Below, in pieces: positions 26,316-32,037 of a DNA stretch of 37,384 nt. The notes under the pieces were generated by a model. The model worked only from the letters and a program-made list of their open reading frames with translations. It did not search any database and was not told the origin of the DNA. Each line of letters starts with the position of its first letter. The stretch's first letter is position 1. Source of the DNA: an uncultured Mucilaginibacter sp. (lineage in GTDB: Bacteria; Bacteroidota; Bacteroidia; Sphingobacteriales; Sphingobacteriaceae); NCBI GenBank assembly GCA_903887275.1, contig CAISPD010000027.1, positions 1 to 37,384 of the forward strand, in the 5' to 3' direction. The position numbers and the translations under genes are program-made.

Positions 26316-27188
26316 TCAATAAGTTTTAGCCAGCAGTTCAATTATTTCATTTTCATTGCCGGTAAATGGCCCGGGTGATTCCATTTTCAGGCTGGCAATG
26401 GCCGCGCCGAAATTTCCCGCTTGTTCAACATCATGACCTTTGGATCGACTATATAAGTAGCCTGCCATATAGGTGTCGCCACAGCCTGTGGCATCTTCCA
26501 GTTGTTGAGGCGGGTAGGCAGGTATAGGGTATAGCTGACCATTGTAATATATTGCCGATCCCTGACTTCCGTTAGTGATAACAGACTCTTTTACACCCCA
26601 GTCGGCCAGTACTTTAACGCCATCCTCAACACTTTTGCAGCCTGTAAGTACGGCTAATTCAGTTTCATCAGCTTTTAAAAATGTAACGTTTGCCAATGCT
26701 TTTTCCTTATCGGGCCAGTTAGCAGGCAATACCTTTTTATTTTGAACTTTTCGCAAATATCCCTGCGCATCCAGAGATACTTTACCTTTTTTAGCGAGGT
26801 ATATTATCAGTTCGGTAGGTATGTCACTGGCCAGCAGCGGCCCCAGGTGGAATATGCTTGCCTCAACCTCCTTCAATTGCGCAACTGAAAACGGATCAGC
26901 TTGCTGCAAAACGTTTTGCGTGCGGTTATCCAGGTTCTCACCGTAAATGTTTTCAAAGTAAACGGTATTCCTGCTGGGGTAAGCCCAAATTTCAATACCT
27001 GAATCGCGCAGGGCATCTACCTCGTACATTTCACTTTCGGCAACTGAAGTTACCAGCAAATAGCTGAGGTCCATATTTTGCAATGCAGACGTGAAATATA
27101 GAGCGGTACCACCTGCCATATGGCGTTCGGCATGCGGTGTTACAACCTTGTCCAGTGTAATATGTCCTATACAGCAGATATTGTACAT
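26316..27188 (-). CDS. PfkB-family sugar kinase
   Basis: A ribokinase-like (PfkB) kinase of 290 residues, which phosphorylates a sugar or nucleoside using ATP. It begins YNICCIGHITLDKVV, followed by the substrate-side glycine motif HMAGGTALYFTSAL and by VTNGSQGSAIYYNG. The C-terminal PfkB signature with the catalytic base is EDATGCGDTYMAGYLYSRS. Here GAGD is GCGD, which keeps the catalytic Asp. The frame is open another 26 codons upstream, but the ATG at 27188 matches the family's N-terminus. The substrate cannot be told from the sequence; no sugar-use genes are nearby. Confidence 0.88.
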   Translation of the reverse strand: MYNICCIGHITLDKVVTPHAERHMAGGTALYFTSALQNMDLSYLLVTSVAESEMYEVDALRDSGIEIWAYPSRNTVYFENIYGENLDNRTQNVLQQADPFSVAQLKEVEASIFHLGPLLASDIPTELIIYLAKKGKVSLDAQGYLRKVQNKKVLPANWPDKEKALANVTFLKADETELAVLTGCKSVEDGVKVLADWGVKESVITNGSQGSAIYYNGQLYPIPAYPPQQLEDATGCGDTYMAGYLYSRSKGHDVEQAGNFGAAIASLKMESPGPFTGNENEIIELLAKTY

Positions 27189-27343
27189 TCCAGTGATTTG
27201 AATTTCGAAAGATAAGTAAATAGGTGCAAAAACCGTAAAACCGATATTGCAGTTTAGACAATACAATTTTACCGGGCTTTTTGTTTGCCTGAATTTAAGC
27301 TGATTAAAAAAAATTGAATATTGCTAACGCGACAGTTGGGCAC

Positions 27344-27371
27344 AAAAAAAGCCGGTCGGATGACCAGCTTT
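27344..27371 (-). terminator. Terminator of the cold-shock operon
   Basis: On the - strand AAAGCTGGTC pairs with GACCGGCTTT around ATCC (one G-U pair), and seven T residues follow. It is placed after the last gene of the operon and resembles the terminator at 28509-28539. Confidence 0.9.
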
Positions 27372-27407
27372 AGTAATCGAAAACTCTTATTTAAAAGTCA
27401 AAGGCAA

Positions 27408-27653
27408 TTATTTCTGCCAATTACTTTTCAAGATCTTGTATTTTTCAGTTTCTTCTAAAGTGAGGCTTGAAAGAATGTTCAGAGATTTACCATCGCGTCC
27501 GGTGAAACCATAATTGCTCTTCTGAGCGGTCTCAAAAAACTGGATAGAATACTGGTCCCTTAAACTTGCATTGTTTTTTACGATCTCGGCAAAGCGGCTT
27601 TTGAAATTTTCTTTCTGCTGCGCCGTTGCAGTTGTTTTAACCAATGCTGTCAT
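27408..27653 (-). CDS. Small protein of unknown function in the cold-shock operon
   Basis: An 81-residue soluble, mostly helical and basic protein (for example QQKENFKSRFAEIVKNNASLRDQY and LTLEETEKYKILKSNWQK). I do not recognise a family. Its ATG overlaps the stop codon of the cold-shock-domain gene in ATGA form (27650-27653), so it is translated with it, and it is followed by the operon's terminator. A role in RNA handling or stress is suggested only by context. Confidence 0.75.
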   Translation of the reverse strand: MTALVKTTATAQQKENFKSRFAEIVKNNASLRDQYSIQFFETAQKSNYGFTGRDGKSLNILSSLTLEETEKYKILKSNWQK

Positions 27654-28099
27654 TTCTTTTTCACTTTAATAGCCGATAAGCCTTTCTGACCCTGTTCGGT
27701 TTCGAAAGTTACCCTGTTGTTTTCCTTCAGGGGTTCGGTTAATGCATTAATGTGTACAAAAATACTCTCCTCGGTTTGCAGGTCGCGGATAAATCCGTAG
27801 CCCTTAGCCTCATTAAAAAAGGTTACTATACCATTTCTAACAGTTTCGTAAGGTATGTCCTGCTGTTTGGCGACACCAACCTGAATGTCTTCGGCATTGA
27901 TACTTATTTTCCTGGAGGGATCGGGAGGGGTGGACGTGATATTTCCGTGCTCATCAATATAAGCCATCATATCTTCAAGACTTTTGCCTTTTCCGGCGCT
28001 AGCCTTGCGTTCCAGAGCCTTTTCCTTTTTTTCTTTGGATTTTTTTAGGCGGGCCTTTTCTTTTTCCTTCTTACTGAATGTTTCTGTTGATCTTGCCAA
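27650..28099 (-). CDS. Cold-shock-domain protein with Lys-rich N-terminal extension
   Basis: A 149-residue protein. Residues 1-45 are a highly charged Lys/Glu-rich region (FSKKEKEKARLKKSKEKKEK), followed by a conserved linker (SLEDMMAYIDEHGNITSTPPDP). The C-terminal cold-shock domain keeps both RNA-binding motifs, KGYGFI (RNP1) and IFVHI (RNP2), and should bind single-stranded RNA. The start codon is TTG: no ATG is available and MARSTETFSKKE is the N-terminus I recall for Bacteroidota homologues. The gene lies 6 bases after the small CspA-like gene. The basic extension may bind RNA or ribosomes, by inference. Confidence 0.88.
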   Translation of the reverse strand: MARSTETFSKKEKEKARLKKSKEKKEKALERKASAGKGKSLEDMMAYIDEHGNITSTPPDPSRKISINAEDIQVGVAKQQDIPYETVRNGIVTFFNEAKGYGFIRDLQTEESIFVHINALTEPLKENNRVTFETEQGQKGLSAIKVKKK

Positions 28100-28105
28100 T
28101 GCTGT

Positions 28106-28297
28106 TTATGCTTTTTTTACATTAACTGCGCTTGGACCTTTTTTGCCTTCTTCCACGTCGTAGCTAACTTCGTCGTTTTCGCGGATCTTGTCGATCAAAC
28201 CGGTAACGTGTACAAATACTTCTTTGCCACCAGTAGCCGGGGTAATAAAGCCGAAGCCTTTTGATTCATTAAAAAATTTTACTGTTCCTTTTGCCAT
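28106..28297 (-). CDS. Cold-shock protein, CspA-like
   Basis: A 63-residue single cold-shock-domain protein. It binds single-stranded RNA or DNA and acts as an RNA chaperone. KGFGFITP (RNP1) and VFVHV (RNP2) are intact, with the standard start AKGTVKFFNESKGFGFI and end GPSAVNVKKA. It is the first gene of an operon with the Lys-rich cold-shock-domain protein and a small unknown protein. The A/T-rich upstream stretch has a TTAATTTG box at 28366-28373 (- strand), which would give a leader of about 60 bases. Confidence 0.95.
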   Translation of the reverse strand: MAKGTVKFFNESKGFGFITPATGGKEVFVHVTGLIDKIRENDEVSYDVEEGKKGPSAVNVKKA

Positions 28298-28660
28298 TTT
28301 ACTATAAGTTAAAGGGGCAAGGTACGTTTATTTATCCGAATTATTGTACAAATAGCATATAAAGTCAAATTAAAAACGTATTTAATTGAAAAAGAGGCTA
28401 GTATGCTTTTGGCTGAAGTGTTTGAGCGGATTGATTTTTGGGGTTTTAGACTTTTTTGTGTAGGAAGTGTTTTTGGTTTATTTAATGGACGTGCTTAAAT
28501 TGTTTAGCAAAAAAAAAGCCGGCCCATCAGCCAGCTTTTGTACTCCAAAAGTTACAACTTTCAAATCATTTTTTAGAAGATATTACGCTGTTAGCACGTT
28601 TAATCGCATAATATGAAATAGGCGACGGGAAGATTATCCAATCATTTTTGTGTTTAAAAC
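28298..28660. other. 363-bp spacer: csp leader, terminator and possible gene remnant
   Basis: Next to the csp gene is an A/T-rich region with a candidate promoter box near 28366-28373 on the - strand. A strong terminator for the SRPBCC operon lies at 28509-28539. Between the terminator and the last SRPBCC gene is an open stretch on the - strand that reads like the tail of a protein (28566-28680). Nothing else was recognised. Confidence 0.6.
28509..28539 (-). terminator. Terminator of the AraC/SRPBCC operon
   Basis: On the - strand AAAAGCTGGC pairs with GCCGGCTTTT around TGATGG (one G-U pair), followed by a run of nine T residues in total. It ends the operon about 120 bases after the last SRPBCC stop codon. 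Confidence 0.9.
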
Positions 28661-28680
28661 CTAAAAATGTGCCTTGTTTT
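28566..28680 (-). pseudogene. Possible remnant of a gene (37 open codons with protein-like composition)
   Basis: Directly after an in-frame TGA the - strand reads KQGTFLGFKHKNDWIIFPS and continues PISYYAIKRANSVISSKK before a stop. There is no start codon. The composition, with well-spaced aromatic and charged residues, looks like the C-terminal end of a real protein rather than random sequence. It overlaps the last codons of the SRPBCC gene in another frame and ends just before the terminator. I do not recognise the family; a chance open frame remains possible. Confidence 0.3.
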
Positions 28681-29098
28681 CAGTGATCAAATTATACAAA
28701 TAGTCATTTAAAACAGTATTCCAACCTTTTGAACACATCGCATAACATTCCTTTTCTGGAAACAGCCCTTCGTGTGTAAAATTTAGAATAGTTTTATTGC
28801 CCTCGATGCTTATATTAAAAATCATCTTTGTGTCTGTCCATTCATGCTTGTCTTTTTGAAGCCAGTTTAGCGTGCTTTCAGTGACCAACCAAACCACTTT
28901 TTTATCACGTACAACTTCCACCAATTTCTGTTTAGAATAATGAGCGCCAGGGTGGCTAACGGTAAACTCATCATTTAAGTTAGCGCTATTTCCCGCGAGG
29001 TCAGGCCCTCCCCACCATTTAGCAACATCGTTAGTAATGCTGTTGAAAACGATTTGCGGAGATTTAGAAACTTCGATTGTTGCAGTGAAACTTTTCAT
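28661..29098 (-). CDS. SRPBCC (START/AHSA1-like) protein, copy 3
   Basis: A 145-residue protein of the SRPBCC superfamily, in which a helix-grip fold surrounds a hydrophobic pocket for small ligands. Visible parts are FTATIEVSKSPQIVFNSI at the start, AKWWGG, EVVRDKKVVWLVTESTL, EWTDTKMIFNIS, TILNFTHEGLFPEKECY and SKGWNTVLNDYLY. The frame continues to a GTG at 29116 that overlaps the preceding stop codon, but ATG 29098 matches the starts of the paralogues better. It is the last of three tandem paralogues downstream of an AraC regulator. Ligand and reaction are unknown. Confidence 0.88.
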   Translation of the reverse strand: MKSFTATIEVSKSPQIVFNSITNDVAKWWGGPDLAGNSANLNDEFTVSHPGAHYSKQKLVEVVRDKKVVWLVTESTLNWLQKDKHEWTDTKMIFNISIEGNKTILNFTHEGLFPEKECYAMCSKGWNTVLNDYLYNLITENKAHF

Positions 29099-29112
29099 TT
29101 TTTTGCTAAAAT

Positions 29113-29550
29113 TCACTTCGTTTTGCCATTTACTATAAAGTTATAAAAGAAATCTTTAACGGTCAGGTTACATATTTGAACTAATCTTTCAGATTCTTCC
29201 TTGAGAACAATCCCATCATAGGTGAATTTGAGTTGAGTATAGCCGCCTTTCGGCGTTATTTCAAATATCATTTTTGTTCCTGACCAATCAAAGTTGTCTG
29301 ATTTACGGATGCTCTCGGTTACAAGCCAAACCAGTTTTCTATCTGGAACAAATTCAACCACTTTATTTTTTGAATAATGCGAGTCGCCCGTGCTTAAAAT
29401 AAAATTGCTGTTCAGATTGAGACTTTCGCCTTCGAAGTCTTCGGGCCACCATTTAGAAAGATTAATGAGGTGGTTAAAAACATCATTCGGAGTTTTAGCA
29501 AGCTCAATTTCTACTGAGTATATTGCTTTTTTGTAGTTTTTACCTATCAT
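29113..29550 (-). CDS. SRPBCC (START/AHSA1-like) protein, copy 2
   Basis: A 145-residue paralogue of its two neighbours, with IYSVEIELAKTPNDVFNHLI, LSKWWPEDFEGESLN, VEFVPDRKLVWLVTESI, DWSGTKMIFEI and QLKFTYDGIV. It starts 8 bases after copy 1. It has lost the conserved HEG and C-W/GW residues seen in the others (TYDGIVLKEESERLVQIC), so its pocket has diverged most. Function unknown. Confidence 0.88.
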   Translation of the reverse strand: MIGKNYKKAIYSVEIELAKTPNDVFNHLINLSKWWPEDFEGESLNLNSNFILSTGDSHYSKNKVVEFVPDRKLVWLVTESIRKSDNFDWSGTKMIFEITPKGGYTQLKFTYDGIVLKEESERLVQICNLTVKDFFYNFIVNGKTK

Positions 29551-29558
29551 GTTTTATC

Positions 29559-30008
29559 TCACTTCCGCGATTGATCAAAATCACCTTTCCCTGTGGTGAA
29601 ATAACTGTACAAACTCCGGGTGATCCAGTGCGTCCACCCGGGGGCACAATCTTTATAGCACTCTACTTCCGGAGTTATGCCTTCGTGGGTGAATGTCAAG
29701 CTTGTTTTGCCGTCATGTTCCGTAAGCTCAAATATCATACGAGTGTCTGTCCATTCCTGTTTATCGTTGTACCAGGGCATATAGCATTCATCTACTGTCC
29801 ATACCATTTTTTTTGCCGGGAGAAGTTCCGTTACTGTACAATTAAAATACGCTTCAGGGCCCATTTTAACCACGAAACTGTCACCCTGTTTTTGGGCGCT
29901 GCCTTCAAAATCTACTCCCCACCACGCCGGTACCTCGCTAATCTTTTTGATCGCTTCATTGGCGCTAATATTTGCAGTGATAGTGCTACTGAAATTCTTT
30001 GCTTCCAT
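29559..30008 (-). CDS. SRPBCC (START/AHSA1-like) protein, copy 1
   Basis: A 149-residue member of the same family, first in the tandem set: FSSTITANISANEAIKKISEV, PAWWGVDFEGSAQKQGDSFVV, VTELLPAKKMVWTVDECYMPW, EWTDTRMIFELTEHDGKTSL, FTHEGITPEVECYKDCAPGW. The frame is open back to a TTG at 30062, but ATG 30008 begins the fold and aligns with the paralogues. It follows the AraC-family gene on the same strand. The family includes ligand-binding and stress proteins; no specific role can be assigned. Confidence 0.88.
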   Translation of the reverse strand: MEAKNFSSTITANISANEAIKKISEVPAWWGVDFEGSAQKQGDSFVVKMGPEAYFNCTVTELLPAKKMVWTVDECYMPWYNDKQEWTDTRMIFELTEHDGKTSLTFTHEGITPEVECYKDCAPGWTHWITRSLYSYFTTGKGDFDQSRK

Positions 30009-30070
30009 TTTCTTTATTTTTTCAGTAAAGATAGGACGATGTTTTTCCTGTGTATTGTACAAATCGGAAC

Positions 30071-30901
30071 TCAGGAATTAAAATTCTTGGTACTCAATTC
30101 GTTTGTGCTGTTTTTAAGATCAGTAGGGGTAGCTCCTGTAAACCTCTTGAATGCCCTTATGAAATGGCTTTGGTCGTGATAGTTATAATAAATTTGCTCA
30201 GTTAGGATTTGGTTATTGGCTCCTGCAGAGTACGTCTGGTAAACCTGTTTGAACCGAACGATTTCCGCAAGATTTTTTGGCCCTGTACCCAAATGTTCCG
30301 AAAATTTTGTATGAAGCCAACGTGAACTGTACCCCGTATCCTTTTCCAATTGTTTAACAGTTAGCAAACCGCCGGCCCGCAATATCCTATCGATGCAGTA
30401 ATCATATATTGGGTCGCTTAAGGTTTTTTCTAATTGCTTGATAAGGAAATTTTGCAGCATTTGCAATTTGAGACCTACAGGATTTGCTTCACTCAATTGC
30501 AATCGCAGTTTCTCTGCACGATTGCCGATCAGGTCCCCCAACTCTACAATTTGATTTTTTACCTCGGCGTAGGGTAAATGAAAAAAACGGTATGCGCCAA
30601 TAGGGTTAAATTCGACTATTATCGTGCCGGTATGAGCGTCATTCTGCGCATCAAGCATAACCGGCGAATCGATCAAACCTGTTAAACTTAGTCTGTTTTC
30701 ATGCTGAACAAAAGTCTTGCCGCCTATTCCGGCCACTATCCCGTTACGGTAGGTAAGTGTTAATTTAAAATTCGCATTCGGAACGATCAGTTTTCTTTCC
30801 GCGGCTGGAAGTCGGCCGCTACTTTCAAACACAGATATCTTAGCTAAATATGGACTTAGCAAAGGATCCGGAGCTATAGGAATGAATCGAAATTCCGTCA
30901 T
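30071..30901 (-). CDS. AraC-family transcriptional regulator
   Basis: A 276-residue regulator. The N-terminal 150 residues (FRFIPIAPDPLLSPYLAKISVFE, then KLTLTYRNGIVAGIGGK) form a sensor-type domain of the kind often annotated DUF6597. The C-terminal AraC DNA-binding domain has both helix-turn-helix units: LTVKQLEKDTGYSSRWLHTKF and ILTEQIYYNYHDQSHFIRAF, ending in KRFTGATPTDLK. It is the first gene of a likely operon with three SRPBCC proteins and probably controls that operon, perhaps in response to a ligand bound by one of them. A promoter directly before the start codon would make the message nearly leaderless. Confidence 0.92.
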   Translation of the reverse strand: MTEFRFIPIAPDPLLSPYLAKISVFESSGRLPAAERKLIVPNANFKLTLTYRNGIVAGIGGKTFVQHENRLSLTGLIDSPVMLDAQNDAHTGTIIVEFNPIGAYRFFHLPYAEVKNQIVELGDLIGNRAEKLRLQLSEANPVGLKLQMLQNFLIKQLEKTLSDPIYDYCIDRILRAGGLLTVKQLEKDTGYSSRWLHTKFSEHLGTGPKNLAEIVRFKQVYQTYSAGANNQILTEQIYYNYHDQSHFIRAFKRFTGATPTDLKNSTNELSTKNFNS

Positions 30902-30907
30902 GTTGGT

Positions 30908-30939
30908 TAAAGATAAGGATTGGAGATGACTTTTACAAA
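30908..30939 (-). promoter_or_regulatory. Putative promoter of the AraC/SRPBCC operon
   Basis: On the - strand: TTTG (30936-30939), a 20-base spacer, then TATCTTTA (30908-30915), one base off TAnnTTTG. The predicted start falls at about the A of the ATG at 30901. Confidence 0.5.
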
Positions 30940-30967
30940 GCCGTAATCCTACTACAATTTAACCCAT

Positions 30968-30997
30968 AAAAAAAGTTGCCAACAAAGTTGGCAACTT
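30968..30997 (-). terminator. Terminator of the tRNA-Gly/tRNA-Leu unit
   Basis: On the - strand AAGTTGCCAAC and GTTGGCAACTT form a perfect 11-bp stem with a three-base loop, followed by seven T residues. It lies 11 bases after the end of tRNA-Leu. Confidence 0.95.
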
Positions 30998-31008
30998 GCC
31001 TAAAATAG

Positions 31009-31093
31009 TACTCGGGGCGGGAATCGAACCCGCACGCCTTTGACGGGCACAGGATTTTAAGTCCTGCGTGTCTACCAGTTCCACCACCCGAGC
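31009..31093 (-). tRNA. tRNA-Leu (anticodon UAA)
   Basis: An 85-base cloverleaf read on the - strand. The acceptor GCTCGGG pairs with CCCGAGT (one G-U), with discriminator A. The anticodon arm CAGGA-CTTAAAA-TCCTG gives UAA; a long variable arm follows, as expected for leucine, and the T arm is GCGGG-TTCGATT-CCCGC. CCA is not encoded. It lies about 50 bases downstream of tRNA-Gly and shares its promoter. Confidence 0.96.
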
Positions 31094-31141
31094 GGATGAT
31101 TATCCTTTTAAAAACAAATCCCTTCTTGTGGAAGGGATTAG

Positions 31142-31214
<73 letters not shown>

Positions 31215-31247
31215 ATATTCACAAACTACTTTTGCGTTTGCGGAGTG

Positions 31248-31278
31248 CAAATATAGGCAGATTTGGATATTGTGCAAA
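31248..31278 (-). promoter_or_regulatory. Promoter of the tRNA-Gly/tRNA-Leu unit
   Basis: On the - strand: TTTG (31275-31278), 19 bases, TATATTTG (31248-31255). Both boxes match the Bacteroidota primary sigma consensus exactly. The transcript should start near 31241, about 27 bases before tRNA-Gly. It is the best promoter in the window and a useful reference for the others. Confidence 0.8.
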
Positions 31279-31341
31279 TGTTAATTTTAAAATATTTTAA
31301 ATTGCCTGTGTTTTAGGATGATACAGGTGCCCTTCATTGTA

Positions 31342-31370
31342 TCTTTCGGACTTATCCGGACTTTCCGACT
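31342..31370 (+). repeat. TTTCGGACT-type repeat
   Basis: Three imperfect units (TCTTTCGGACT, TATCCGGACT, TTCCGACT) in a row, related to 20512-20530 and to 31451-31494. They directly precede the dispersed repeat at 31377. Confidence 0.6.
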
Positions 31371-31376
31371 AATTTT

Positions 31377-31414
31377 AATCACAGATTTTTACTGATTATT
31401 TAGATTACACAGAT
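31377..31414 (+). repeat. Dispersed AATCACAGATTT-N14-GATTACACAGAT repeat, single copy
   Basis: AATCACAGATTT, exactly 14 bases, then GATTACACAGAT, the same layout as at 20424-20462. Confidence 0.8.
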
Positions 31415-31450
31415 TTTTGGAACTATTTAAATAGCCTTTTACCAATACCG

Positions 31451-31494
31451 TCTTTCGGACTCCCGATAGCTATCGGGATGCGGACTTCCAGACT
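31451..31494. repeat. TTTCGGACT-type repeat with an 18-bp perfect palindrome
   Basis: TCTTTCGGAC is followed by the perfect palindrome TCCCGATAGCTATCGGGA (31461-31478) and then CGGACTTCCAGACT. The last two bases overlap the recX stop codon (31493-31495), so the repeat lies exactly at the 3' end of recX. Confidence 0.75.
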
Positions 31495-31981
31495 ATAACA
31501 CCGCATCATAATTATTTAAAACATCACGGATAAGATCATTCTCGAATCCGCGGCTTAAGGCATATTGGTGGAGCTTATAGTTTAATTTGAATTTGTCTTT
31601 TTCCTTGATCAATGCTGATTTTTTTTCGATCAGTCGTTTCAGCATGGTCACGTATTCGTTGCTATCAATATGTTGCAAAGCTTTTTTGATCAGGGGTTCC
31701 GAAACTCGTTTTAGCTTCAGCCCTTGTTTTATCTTCACCTTCCCCCAGCCATTTTGCCTGAACTTACCGGTAGCATAGGCCAAGGCAAATCGTTGTTCGT
31801 TCAGGAAATTGTTGGCAATCAATTGCGAGATAATATTTTCAACTACTGATGGATACTGCCCCCATTCGTACAACTTGTCGCGCACTTCCTGTTGCGAACG
31901 TTCCTGGTAAGCGCAATACCGTTCGGCCTTTTGCCGGGCGGTATTTTCGTCCGGTATTTTTCCTTTTTTTGCCTCGTCCAT
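31493..31981 (-). CDS. recX: Regulatory protein RecX
   Basis: A 162-residue, basic, all-helical modulator of the RecA recombinase, which in known cases inhibits RecA filaments. The RecX three-helix repeats are recognisable: ARQKAERYCAYQERSQQEVRDKL, IISQLIANNFLNEQRFALAYATGKFRQNGWGKVKIKQGL, and a third repeat ending LHQYALSRGFENDLIRDVL. The TTG one codon upstream is less likely than ATG 31981. It is divergent from murF-alr with a 56-base gap; recA itself is not in the window. The 3' end touches a palindromic repeat that may act as its terminator. Confidence 0.92.
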   Translation of the reverse strand: MDEAKKGKIPDENTARQKAERYCAYQERSQQEVRDKLYEWGQYPSVVENIISQLIANNFLNEQRFALAYATGKFRQNGWGKVKIKQGLKLKRVSEPLIKKALQHIDSNEYVTMLKRLIEKKSALIKEKDKFKLNYKLHQYALSRGFENDLIRDVLNNYDAVL

Positions 31982-32037
31982 CAAACCAAAATTGCCAAAA
32001 ATTCTTGTATTGACAGAAATATAAGCAAATTCGTAGC

